Below the pieces are notes generated by a model, which did not search any database, had not been told where the DNA came from, and saw only the letters and a program-made list of their open reading frames with translations. From Sorangium cellulosum So0157-2 (GTDB lineage Bacteria; Myxococcota_A; Polyangia; Polyangiales; Polyangiaceae): a DNA stretch of 64,000 nucleotides. This document shows, in pieces, positions 54,378-63,084 of the stretch. Within the stretch, counting starts at the first letter, position 1. The number at the start of each line of letters is the position of its first letter. The DNA lies in assembly GCF_000418325.1 (NCBI RefSeq), contig NC_021658.1, forward strand, positions 5,071,501-5,135,500, written 5' to 3'. Position numbers and translations under genes: made by a program.

Positions 54378-56020
54378 AGCTCCCCGGCCTGGAGGAGCCG
54401 CCGCGCTCCGCGCACCCCGATCGAGGCGATCGGCGCTCGCTCCCGCTCTCCACGCGCCGCTCGAGGGCCGAGGTGGAGCCGCTCCCGCCCGTCGAGCCGC
54501 GCCCGCAGGTGAAGGTGTTCGCCGACTACGACGGCGAGGTGAGGGCCTCGTGCGAGGTGCTCGTCGTCGGCTCGGGGCCGGGCGGGGCGGTCGTCGCGAA
54601 GGAGCTCGCCGAGGCGGGGCGCGACGTGATCCTCGTGGAGGAGGGCCCGCCGCTCGGGGTGGAGGACTTCCGGCAGGAGGCGGGCGAGTCGCTGGCGCGC
54701 ACGCTGCGCGAGGGCGGGATGCGCGCCGCCCGCGGGCGCATGCTCATCCCGACCATGCAGGCCATCGCGCTCGGCGGCGGTTCGGTCGTCAACTCGGCGA
54801 TCTGCGCGCGCTCGCCCGCCTGGGTGTTCGACAAGTGGGCGGCGCGGACGGGCACCGAGGCGATCACCCTGGAAGCGCTGCTGCCCCACTACCAGCGCGT
54901 CGAGCGCCTGCTCGGCGTCGCGCCCACGCCGATCGAGGTGCAGGGCGAGCGCAACCTGCGCTTCAAGCGCGGCTGCGATGCGCTGGGGCTGTCGAGCGAG
55001 CCGACCCACCGCAACGTCCGCGGCTGCCGCGGCTCGGGCGAGTGCTTCACCGGGTGCCGCAACCGCGCCAAGGTGTCGACCGACATCTCGTACGTCCCGG
55101 CCGCCATCCGGTCGGGCGCGCGCGTGTTCACCAGCGTGCGCGCCGAGCACCTGCTCGTGTCGGGCAGGCGGGCCGCCGGGATGCGCGGCCGCACGATCGA
55201 GCCGTTCACGTGGCGCGAGGGCGCGCCCGTCGAGATCCGGGCGAAGCTCGTCGTGCTCGCGGCGGGCTGCATGGCCACGCCGCTGATCCTGCTCCGCAGC
55301 GGCGCCGCGAACTCGAGCGGCTACGTTGGCAACGAGCTGCAGCTCCACCCGGGGCTCGCCATCATGGCGGTGTTCCCCGATCCGATCGATCCGTGGGAGG
55401 GCGCGACCCAGGGGTATCATTCGCTCCACTTCCTCGAGCAGGGCATCAAGCTAGAGGTCCTCTGGTCGCCCCCCGCCGTGCTCGCCGCGCGGTTCCCCGG
55501 CTTCGGGCACGACTACCAGCGCCACCTCCGGACCTACAACCGGATGGCCCCGTTCGACGTGATCATCGCCGCCGAGCAGTCGCGCGGGACCGTCCGTCCG
55601 AAGCGGGGCAGCTGGGATCCCGACGTGCGGTTCGACTACGTGCCGCGCGACGTCGAGAAGATCCAGCGCGGTCTCGGCATCCTGTCCGACATCTGCTGGG
55701 CGGCGGGGGCCGTGTCGATCCTGCCCGGGCTGCACGGCGTCCCCGACGAGCTGACGTCGCCGGAAGACGCCGAGATCCTGAAGAGCAAGCGGCTCGACGG
55801 GCGCGACACGATCACCGCGGCGAACCACGCGTTCGGTACGGCGCGCATGTCGCGGAGGCCGCGGGACGGGGTCGTCGACGAGGAGGGGCGCTGCCACGAT
55901 CTCGACAACGTTTACGTCGTCGACACGAGCGTCTTTCCTGGAAGTCCCGCCGTGAACCCGATGCTTACGTGCATGGCGCTGGCCGATCGCATCGCGTGCG
56001 GCATCATCGAGCGCTGGTGA
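54374..56020 (+). CDS. GMC family FAD-dependent oxidoreductase
   Basis: 548 residues from a GTG overlapping the upstream gene. After ~55 residues the ADP-binding fold begins: CEVLVVGSGPGGAVVAKEL. GGGSVVNSAICARSP is the FAD-contacting loop, and the C-terminal active-site region has NHAFGTARMS and VDTSVFPGSPAVNPMLT. A Cys cluster, GCRGSGECFTGCRNRAK, resembles that of long-chain alcohol oxidases and sorbitol/gluconate-type dehydrogenases in this family. With the small partner it probably forms a membrane-associated alcohol or sugar dehydrogenase. The substrate is unknown. Confidence 0.9.
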   Translation: MKLPGLEEPPRSAHPDRGDRRSLPLSTRRSRAEVEPLPPVEPRPQVKVFADYDGEVRASCEVLVVGSGPGGAVVAKELAEAGRDVILVEEGPPLGVEDFRQEAGESLARTLREGGMRAARGRMLIPTMQAIALGGGSVVNSAICARSPAWVFDKWAARTGTEAITLEALLPHYQRVERLLGVAPTPIEVQGERNLRFKRGCDALGLSSEPTHRNVRGCRGSGECFTGCRNRAKVSTDISYVPAAIRSGARVFTSVRAEHLLVSGRRAAGMRGRTIEPFTWREGAPVEIRAKLVVLAAGCMATPLILLRSGAANSSGYVGNELQLHPGLAIMAVFPDPIDPWEGATQGYHSLHFLEQGIKLEVLWSPPAVLAARFPGFGHDYQRHLRTYNRMAPFDVIIAAEQSRGTVRPKRGSWDPDVRFDYVPRDVEKIQRGLGILSDICWAAGAVSILPGLHGVPDELTSPEDAEILKSKRLDGRDTITAANHAFGTARMSRRPRDGVVDEEGRCHDLDNVYVVDTSVFPGSPAVNPMLTCMALADRIACGIIERW

Positions 56021-56237
56021 TGCGCGCGGCGGCGTGTCACCACAGGAGCCAGCGATCCGGGGGCGTCGCATCCGTCGCGCAGAACGACATGTCAGGGACG
56101 GCATGTGAGGGGGGCCTTGCACCCGAGAAGGAGGCAACTCCCGAGTTGATGAGAGGCCCCGGCGAGCTACAAGTTTAACGGCACGTTTCATATCGCACGG
56201 GGCCGAGCCGTCCGTCCGCCGAGCTGGGAGGGAAGCT

Positions 56238-58058
56238 TTGGGACCGAACGCAGTTTCAGCTGCAATTCCGCGCGGACAGGCGCGCTCGCCGCATCGAGGC
56301 CACAGCCACCACGGCCGGGTGCTCCTCGTCGAGGACGAGCCCGATCAGGCGGCCATCCTCGAGGCGGTGCTGCGCCACGAGGGGCTCGACGTGGTCGTCG
56401 CATCGAGCGGCGAGCAGGCGCTCGAGATCCACCAGCGGACGCCGGCTGACGTGCTCGTCACGGACCTCAACCTGCCCGGGATGACGGGGGTCGATCTCAT
56501 GCGCCGGCTCTCCCCGGGTCAGCTCGACGGCCCCGAGCCGAAGGCGCCGCCGCCGCACGTGGTGATGGTCACCGGCGCCGCGTCGATCTCGAGCGCCGTC
56601 GACGCCCTCAAGCTGGGAGCGGCCGACTACCTCCAGAAGCCGCTCGATCCTGCGCGCCTCGTGCTGCTCGTGCGCGAGCTGCTCTGGTCGCCGCCGACCG
56701 AGTTCGACGACGACGATTCCCTCCACGGGCAGCTCGTGTTCGAGGGGATGATCGGCGGCTCGCCGCGGATGCGCGAGGTCTTCACCCGCATCGAGCGCGT
56801 CGCCGCGACGATGGCGCCCGTGCTGATCGTCGGCGAGAGCGGTACGGGCAAGGAGCTCGTCGCGCGCGCCATCCACAACCGGAGCCGCCGCCGCGGCGGT
56901 CCGTTCGTCCCGGTGCACACCGGCGCGATCCCGCGAGAGCTCATCGGCAGCGAGCTCTTCGGCCACGAGAAGGGCTCGTTCACCGGCGCGTTCGCGGCCG
57001 CGGAGGGCAAGTTCGAGGCGGCCGCCGGCGGCACCGTCTTCCTCGACGAGGTGGGCACGATGGACGCTGCCGTGCAGGTCAGCCTGCTCCGCGTGCTCGA
57101 GACGTACCGGTTCACCCGGGTCGGCGGCCGCAAGGAGATCGAGGCCGACGTCCGCGTCGTCGCGGCGACGAACAAGGACCTGCTCGACCTCGTCGACGAC
57201 TGCGTCTTCCGCGAGGACCTGTACTACCGGCTCAACGTGTTCACGGTGACGCTGCCCCCGCTGCGCGAGCGCAGGGAGGACATCCTGCCCATCGCCGAGC
57301 GCTTCCTGCTCAAGTTCGCCAAGCGCTACGGCACCCCGGCGCGCCGCCTCTCGGACGCCGCCGTCGAGCGGCTGACGGAGCACGACTGGCCGGGCAACGT
57401 CCGCGAGCTGCGCAACGTCATCGAGCAGACCGCGCTCTTCGCCTCGAACGAGCTGGTCTCGGCGAACGACGTCCAGCTCGGCCAGGGCAGGATCGAGCGG
57501 CGGTCTTCCCGGCGCTCGTACGACAGCCTCCCGGCGGCGAAGGCTGCGGCGCCGGTCGCCCACCCCGAGCCGGCCGAGCCGCTGTCGGTGCCGATCATCA
57601 ACGCGTCGGACATGGCGGTCCCCTCCGAGCCGGCGCCGTCGCACACCGTCGTCGCGCCGCCTGCGCCGCCGTCCATGGGCCCAGCGTCGCTCGCGCGAAG
57701 GCCGCCGGGGGAGGTCGGCGCGCACGAGGTCGAGCCGGCGCGGGACGCCGGCGAGGCGGCGGAGCACCCGCTCGTGCTGCGCCTCCCCGTGGGCACGCGC
57801 CTGGCGGACGCCGAGCGCAAGCTCATCCTCCTGACCCTCGAGGCCGTGCGCGGCAACAAGCAGCGCGCGGCCCGTGTGCTCGGGATCAGCCGACGCGGTC
57901 TCTACTCGAAGCTCCAGGCGTACGGGGAGCACGTCGGCAGCCACGAGGCCCAGGGGCAGAGCGAGAGCGCCGAGCCGCAGGACCCGGTCGACGATGTGCC
58001 GGTCGTCACCGACGAGCCCGGCCTCGAAGAGCTCGGCTCCGCGCGCGGCGACGCCTGA
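56238..58058 (+). CDS. Sigma-54-dependent response regulator (NtrC family)
   Basis: 606 residues from a TTG at 56238, chosen because GGGAGGGAAG lies just upstream and no ATG precedes the receiver. The receiver has LLVEDEPD, Asp76 in VLVTDLNLP and Lys in YLQKPLD. The AAA+ domain has GESGTGKE, the sigma-54 contact loop GSFTGA (usually GAFTGA), GGTVFLDEVGTMD and the arginine-finger region. A ~100-residue Pro/Ala linker separates it from a Fis-type helix-turn-helix (LLTLEAVRGNKQRAARVLGI, SRRGLYSKLQAYG). It activates sigma-54 promoters when phosphorylated. No cognate kinase is adjacent. Confidence 0.93.
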   Translation: MGPNAVSAAIPRGQARSPHRGHSHHGRVLLVEDEPDQAAILEAVLRHEGLDVVVASSGEQALEIHQRTPADVLVTDLNLPGMTGVDLMRRLSPGQLDGPEPKAPPPHVVMVTGAASISSAVDALKLGAADYLQKPLDPARLVLLVRELLWSPPTEFDDDDSLHGQLVFEGMIGGSPRMREVFTRIERVAATMAPVLIVGESGTGKELVARAIHNRSRRRGGPFVPVHTGAIPRELIGSELFGHEKGSFTGAFAAAEGKFEAAAGGTVFLDEVGTMDAAVQVSLLRVLETYRFTRVGGRKEIEADVRVVAATNKDLLDLVDDCVFREDLYYRLNVFTVTLPPLRERREDILPIAERFLLKFAKRYGTPARRLSDAAVERLTEHDWPGNVRELRNVIEQTALFASNELVSANDVQLGQGRIERRSSRRSYDSLPAAKAAAPVAHPEPAEPLSVPIINASDMAVPSEPAPSHTVVAPPAPPSMGPASLARRPPGEVGAHEVEPARDAGEAAEHPLVLRLPVGTRLADAERKLILLTLEAVRGNKQRAARVLGISRRGLYSKLQAYGEHVGSHEAQGQSESAEPQDPVDDVPVVTDEPGLEELGSARGDA

Positions 58059-58428
58059 GCGGAGAGCCCGCGTCCCGCCGCACGGCAGCACTCCAGCACC
58101 GCCGTACCCTCCGCACGCCAGCGCCGCCCGGCCCCGCCTGGGTTGTGAGCCGCAGCCCATCGAGGAGCGACGCCGGAGGCGCCCCGCAGGCGTCCGGTCC
58201 CACCGGGGGGAGCCGGCCTGGGGGCTCCTGCGATGTGCCCCGACAACGGCCCCAACGACGGCCCGTCCCTTTGTGCTTTACGAAGGGACGACGACCTCGG
58301 CTATCGTAAAGCGGAGCTGCGAGATCAGACGCGCGACTGGCACGTCAGAGAGCGGGCCACCGGCGCGGTATCAAGGTAAACTCTACGCGACGCCTCGCCG
58401 GCACTACACCCCTGCGGGCCAGCCCCCA
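58059..58428. other. Long leader region with competing inverted repeats
   Basis: 370 bases between the sigma-54 activator and the zinc-ribbon/GYF gene. The overlapping repeats at 58264-58312 are the main structure. The remainder shows no coding signal. The region 58255-58390 is less G+C-rich than its surroundings, as expected for a promoter/leader. Confidence 0.5.
58264..58312 (+). promoter_or_regulatory. Two mutually exclusive stem-loops
   Basis: Stem A: CGTCCCTT (58264-58271) with AAGGGACG (58283-58290). Stem B: GCTTTACGA (58275-58283) with TCGTAAAGC (58304-58312). Both are perfect. The left arm of B lies in the loop of A and shares its last base with A's right arm, so only one can form. 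No T-run follows. It could be an RNA switch for the downstream gene, or overlapping DNA operators. Confidence 0.5.
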
Positions 58429-59757
58429 ATGAAGATCACCTGCCAGTCCTGTCAGTCGAAATACACCGTCTCGGACGAGAAGGTCCAAGGCAGAACCGTC
58501 AAGATCAAGTGCCGCAAATGCGGCGCGACGATCCTCGTGAACAGCTCGGGCGTGACGACCAACGGCGGCCCCGCCGACCCGGTCTCCGGCACGAGCGTTC
58601 CGAACGACGGCACCACGTACCTGGTCAACGTGGCGGACGGCGATCAGCGCTCGATGACGATAGCGGAGATCGTCGCCAGCTATCAGGCGGGGGTGATCAA
58701 CGCCGAGACGTACGTCTGGGCCGACGGGATGGCCGACTGGCAGCCGCTCGGCCAGGTCGACACGATCGTCGCGGCGCTGCACGCCGGCAGCGCGCCGGCC
58801 TCCGCGGCCGCGCAGGAGCCGGCGCCCGTGCAGCCGCAGTCGGTGCCCAGCCCCGCCGCGCCCGCCGGTCCGACGTCCTCCGGGGTCGAGGCGGTCGCGG
58901 CGGCCGCTCCTCGCGCGGCGGCGGTGCGCCGCGACCCGGCGCGCCCGACGCAGGATCTCTTCGGCGGCAGCGCGGCGCCCGAGGCGCACCGGCCCAGCTC
59001 CGACGACGTGGCCACGAGCGCTCCGCTCTTCAAGAGCGGCGCCGCTCCCGGCCAGCGCGACGAGAACTCGATGCTGTTCTCGCTGAGCGCCCTCACGGCG
59101 AAGGCCGCCCCGGCTCCGGCGCGGTCGAGCGCCAGCGCCTCGGAGGACTCCGGCCTCATCGACCTGAAGGCCCTCGCCGCGGGGACGGGGGTTCGCGCGC
59201 CGTCGCCGGTCGCGAGCATCGTCGCCAACGACGGCGGCCTGTTCCAGCTCAGCGCGCCCATCGTGACCACGGCGCGGGCGCCGTCGGTCGCGCCGCCGAC
59301 CATCGAGGCGGCTCCCAAGAACCGGGCGCCGATCATCATCGGCGCCGGCATCGCGATCGCGGGCATCGCGATCGCGGGCGTCTTCCTGCTGATGAAGGGC
59401 GGCGGCGAGACGCCGGCGCCCACCGCTGCCGAGACCACGCCGCCCGTGGCGGCGGCCCCGGCGACGACGGCGCCCCCGGAGCCCGAGCCGGCGCCGGCGC
59501 CCACCGCGACGGCGACCGCGAGCGCCACGGCGGAGGCGGCCGCGTCCGCGGCGCCGACCGCCGCCCCGGCGGCCGCGGGCGGGCGCGCGACCTCGAGGCC
59601 GTCGCGTCCGGCCAGCGGCGGCGGCAGCACGGCGGGCAAGAAGGAGCCCGCCGCGGCGTCCCCGGCGCCCGCCGCCCCGGCCCCGAAGCGCGGCGGCTGC
59701 GGGTGCGCGGCGGGCGATCTGATGTGCGCCATGCAGTGCTCCGCCAAGGGCAAGTGA
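58429..59757 (+). CDS. Zinc-ribbon / GYF-domain membrane protein (GltJ/AgmX-like N-terminus)
   Basis: 442 residues from MKITCQSCQSKYTV. The N-terminal MJ0042-type zinc ribbon has CQSC and CRKC pairs. A GYF_2 domain follows (TYLVNVADGDQRSMTIAEIV, YVWADGMADWQPLGQV). A long Ala/Pro-rich linker with short conserved patches (ENSMLFSLSAL, SGLIDLKALA, GGLFQLSAPI) precedes one membrane segment (IIIGAGIAIAGIAIAGVFLL) and a Pro/Ala tail ending in a Cys cluster (GGCGCAAGDLMCAMQCSAKG). Zinc ribbon plus GYF is the cytoplasmic start of the gliding-motility protein GltJ/AgmX of Myxococcus, but the periplasmic TonB-like parts of that protein are missing here. Confidence 0.8.
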   Translation: MKITCQSCQSKYTVSDEKVQGRTVKIKCRKCGATILVNSSGVTTNGGPADPVSGTSVPNDGTTYLVNVADGDQRSMTIAEIVASYQAGVINAETYVWADGMADWQPLGQVDTIVAALHAGSAPASAAAQEPAPVQPQSVPSPAAPAGPTSSGVEAVAAAAPRAAAVRRDPARPTQDLFGGSAAPEAHRPSSDDVATSAPLFKSGAAPGQRDENSMLFSLSALTAKAAPAPARSSASASEDSGLIDLKALAAGTGVRAPSPVASIVANDGGLFQLSAPIVTTARAPSVAPPTIEAAPKNRAPIIIGAGIAIAGIAIAGVFLLMKGGGETPAPTAAETTPPVAAAPATTAPPEPEPAPAPTATATASATAEAAASAAPTAAPAAAGGRATSRPSRPASGGGSTAGKKEPAAASPAPAAPAPKRGGCGCAAGDLMCAMQCSAKGK

Positions 59758-59904
59758 ACGCGCGGGGGCCGTCGATCTGGCCCCGGCGGTGAACGATGCG
59801 CCTCGCCGCATGAGCCGTGCTCTTGCGGCGTAGCTCGTGCGCACGCCGCGCGACACGCGCTCGCCGCGGACCGGCGGGCGCGACCACGCACGGGTGATCC
59901 GGTC

Positions 59905-59955
59905 CTGCCTCCGTCGAGCGGACGGCAGCAAGAACGGTGCGGCGCCCCGGGGCGC
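59905..59955. repeat. Hairpin and palindrome before the exported-protein gene
   Basis: CTGCCTCCG pairs with CGGACGGCAG (one bulge) at 59905-59928, and the perfect palindrome GCGCCCCGGGGCGC lies at 59942-59955, 18 bases before the next ATG. They may be a terminator for the zinc-ribbon gene or an operator. Confidence 0.35.
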
Positions 59956-59973
59956 GCGCTAGCATCGTCCGTC

Positions 59974-62900
59974 ATGACCGAGCCCGACGGGCGGCTGTAC
60001 GCGCCGATTCCTCGGTGGACCCCGGGCGCTTCGCCGCTCTTCGCCGCGGCGCTGCTCCTCGGCGCGAGCGCTGCGGCGTGCGGCGGACGGGCGGCGGTGG
60101 CGCCGCCCGGAGGAGGGCCGGCGTCGCGCGACGGCAGCGGCGCTGCGCAGGCGTCGCTCACGGGGCCGGGCGGTCGAGCCGCGCAGGGGGCGCTCGTGAC
60201 GATGGTCACGCCGTCGCTGCTGCTGCCGGATCTCGTCGGAGAGCGCGGCGTGGTGGCCAGCGAGGCAGGGGCCAAGCGGGTGCTCATCGATCGCATGCGC
60301 GTCATCGCGCACGACGATGGATCGATCGAGCGCGCCGCCGATCTGCTGCCGTCGGGCCAGGTCACCGCGCTCAAGCTCCCGACGCGGCTCGGCGGCGGTT
60401 ACCTGTTCTACGCGTCGAACCGCGGCAGCGCGCAGCTCTGGCGGGCTCCCGCGTGGCTCGCCCCGCTCGATCCGCTCGTCCAGCTGTCGTCGGAGGCGAA
60501 CGAGATCATCGCGGGGTTCGATCGCCTCTACGCGCGGCTCTCGCACAGCCACCGGCTCTTCGCGATCGACGCGCAGACGGGCGCGGCGATGCCCCTCGGC
60601 CCGCTTCCACCGGCGAGCTCTTACGGACAGCTCGCGTTCGCCGACGGCTGGCGCGCCGTGGTCGAGGCCGATCTGCGCGGGATGCTCGTCACCTTCGACG
60701 CCGGGGCCACGTGGCGCGCGGTCGAGATCGACGCGCGGCCGACCTCGGTGGGCATCATCGGCGGCGACCCGGCGGTGATGACGGCGAATGGGTTCTACTC
60801 GGTCGACGCGCGCGGCAGCGTGACGTACCGGACCCTCGAGGCATCCGACGATGTGCAGGAGCTCCCGGCGCGCGTCCAGGGGCCGTTCGGTCGGCGCCCG
60901 CTGCGCGCCGCGGTCGAGGACGGTTGGCCCGACTCGAGCGCCACCGCGGTGGTGGCCCGCGGCGGCGCCCTGGCGCGCGTCTCGCTGCGCGACGGCGCGG
61001 TCGTCGACGTCGCGACCGACGCCTACCCCGAGCGCGAGGCGACGTGCCATGCGCTCCGCACGGGCGCGTCGTTCGGCTTCGTCTGCGGCGAGCGCGACGG
61101 CCCGACGACGCTCTACGCGTTCCAGCCGCCGCTCGGCATGCGCCGCGTGATGCGCTTCGACAAGCCCCGCTTCGTGTCCTCGAGCGGCAACGGCGCCCTG
61201 GTGATCCGCGGCTCGTGCGAGGAGGACGGCGACGTGCGTGACGGCCGCGCGTACTGCATCTTCGCCGCCGACGGAGGCACCCGCGAGATCCACGTGCGCG
61301 CGCCCGCCAGCGACGTCGGCGTCGAGCGCGTCGTCGCGCTCGCGGACGGCCGGGTCGCCGTCCTCTCGCCGCCTCGCCCCGGCGCGTCGGGGCAAGTCAC
61401 GCTCCTCAAGGGGAGCGACGTCACCGCCGTCCCGTTGATCCTCCCGACCAAGCCTCGCAGCACGGCCCGCGAGCTGCAGCGCGGGATGTGGCTCGAGGGG
61501 TTCGAGGAGCGCGAGCCCGGCGTGCTCGGCGGCTGGGTCGAGGCGGGCGGCCCGATCGTCGGCGTCCGGATCGACGTGAAGAGCGGCGCCGTGAGCGCCG
61601 GCGCGCCGCGCCAGGACGCCACGGGTGCGATCCTCTCGGGGCGGTTCGCGCTCTCCCTGGGCGAGGGCGAGCGCGCCGCCGAGTCGACGGACGGCGGCAT
61701 GACCTGGCGCGCGATCGAGGTGCCGGAGCGCGACGACGACACGGCGGCGTCCCGGACGCGCGCCTGCGGCCCTGTCGGCTGCGTCTTCAAGGGCTGGATC
61801 CGGGTCGGCTGGGGGAAGACGGCGCTTCCGGACGATCTCGCCGAAGCGAAGCCGCCGCCGGTGCTCCAGACGCCGCTGCGCGCGGGGAGCCCGATCGGGA
61901 TGCGCTGCGAGGCGCTCGGCGCTTCGACCCCGCCGCTTCCGGACAGGCCGCCGGCCGCGCGCGCCGCGCGCGACGTCCCGACAGCGCGGCCAGCGCGGGC
62001 GGCCGCGCGCCCGCAGGCCAAGGAGACGCCGGCCTCCGCGTGGGCACCGTTCCGCAACACCCCGCCGCCCGCGCTCGGCGCGGACGAGATCGGCTTCGAC
62101 AACGGAGCGCCGTACGACATCGTGACGATGCGCGCCTATGCGTGGGGCAAGCGCGGCGCGGACTGGGCGCGCGCTGGGCGCTGGCTCATCCGCTTCGACG
62201 ACCGCTTCGATCCGGAGGGCGGCGTGCGCTCCAGCGGCGTGAGCGCCTCACCCTGGTCGGACGAGGCGTCGGCCGCCGAGGCGCTCGGCGTCGCGACGCA
62301 CGGGGCTGCGTCCTGGGGGGCGTACCTCGATCCCGGCGGGCGGGCTGCGTTGACCCACGTGTGCCGGGGCGCCGGATGCAACCTGTTCGCTGTCTCCGAG
62401 GGGCTCCCGGTCCTTCCGTTGCGCGACAGCGCCGGCCGCGCGGGCAATTTCCTCCGGCCGTTTCCGAACGGCGCCGTGCGACTCGGCGAGACCTGGTTCT
62501 TCGCGACGCCCGGCGGCTCGTACGACGCCGTGGCGCTGTGGCGCGCGGATCTAGGGATCGCGCGGCAGCTGGCGACGTACTATCGCCCGGGGCGCACGAG
62601 CTACGGCGTCGATCCGCCGCGCCTCGTCCGGCGCGCGCTGGGCGGCGGTGTCGGCCTGCTCATCTCGACGGCCCCGGACCCTGGCGTGCGCGCCGGCTCC
62701 TGGCACGTGCTCCCGATCGACCGCGACACGGGCGCGCTGGGCGAGGCGCTGCCGCTCGGCCGCAAAGATCTCGCGGACACGCCGCTCGACCGCTGTCTCC
62801 CGGGTCAGGACGGCTGGCTCCTCGACACCGGCCTGGAGGGCTCGCCGAGCTTCGATCTCGGCGGCAGCTATCCGTCCGTCGATGGCGCCGAGTTCCGGCT

Positions 62901-63081
62901 TCGCCTGGATCCTGGCAGCGCGTGCGTCGAGGCGATGTCGGTGAGGCTCCAGGGCACCTTCTCGAAGGCGCCCGAGAAGCAGCTCGACATCGCCGCGGAC
63001 GCGATCCCGCTCGCGGCGACCGAGCGAGCGACGGGCCGGAGGTGGCGGCTGCGCTGCGAGCCGAAGGACGCGGCCAGGTGA
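59974..63081 (+). CDS. Large exported protein with propeller-like repeats
   Basis: 1035 residues. The N-terminus has a ~20-residue polar stretch, then PLFAAALLLGASAAACGG, a signal peptide with a lipobox-like AAAC, so it may be a lipoprotein though the lipobox is imperfect. The mature chain is strand-rich with repeated short motifs typical of beta-propellers and BNR/photosystem-assembly-like proteins (LVTFDAGATWRAVEIDARPT, AAESTDGGMTWRAIEVPERD). A Pro/Ala/Arg-rich linker (~650-690) divides two halves. No catalytic motif is evident. It is convergent with the partial gene at 63085, three bases away. Confidence 0.7.
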   Translation: MTEPDGRLYAPIPRWTPGASPLFAAALLLGASAAACGGRAAVAPPGGGPASRDGSGAAQASLTGPGGRAAQGALVTMVTPSLLLPDLVGERGVVASEAGAKRVLIDRMRVIAHDDGSIERAADLLPSGQVTALKLPTRLGGGYLFYASNRGSAQLWRAPAWLAPLDPLVQLSSEANEIIAGFDRLYARLSHSHRLFAIDAQTGAAMPLGPLPPASSYGQLAFADGWRAVVEADLRGMLVTFDAGATWRAVEIDARPTSVGIIGGDPAVMTANGFYSVDARGSVTYRTLEASDDVQELPARVQGPFGRRPLRAAVEDGWPDSSATAVVARGGALARVSLRDGAVVDVATDAYPEREATCHALRTGASFGFVCGERDGPTTLYAFQPPLGMRRVMRFDKPRFVSSSGNGALVIRGSCEEDGDVRDGRAYCIFAADGGTREIHVRAPASDVGVERVVALADGRVAVLSPPRPGASGQVTLLKGSDVTAVPLILPTKPRSTARELQRGMWLEGFEEREPGVLGGWVEAGGPIVGVRIDVKSGAVSAGAPRQDATGAILSGRFALSLGEGERAAESTDGGMTWRAIEVPERDDDTAASRTRACGPVGCVFKGWIRVGWGKTALPDDLAEAKPPPVLQTPLRAGSPIGMRCEALGASTPPLPDRPPAARAARDVPTARPARAAARPQAKETPASAWAPFRNTPPPALGADEIGFDNGAPYDIVTMRAYAWGKRGADWARAGRWLIRFDDRFDPEGGVRSSGVSASPWSDEASAAEALGVATHGAASWGAYLDPGGRAALTHVCRGAGCNLFAVSEGLPVLPLRDSAGRAGNFLRPFPNGAVRLGETWFFATPGGSYDAVALWRADLGIARQLATYYRPGRTSYGVDPPRLVRRALGGGVGLLISTAPDPGVRAGSWHVLPIDRDTGALGEALPLGRKDLADTPLDRCLPGQDGWLLDTGLEGSPSFDLGGSYPSVDGAEFRLRLDPGSACVEAMSVRLQGTFSKAPEKQLDIAADAIPLAATERATGRRWRLRCEPKDAAR

Positions 63082-63084
63082 GCC

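Noticed and set aside
56090..56178. Small open frame of 29 codons between the GMC gene and the sigma-54 activator
   Set aside because: No ribosome site, no recognisable sequence features, and the length is within chance.
56175..56200. Sigma-54 promoter before the NtrC-family gene
   Set aside because: GGCACG is present but the GC dinucleotide is not at the required 10-base distance.
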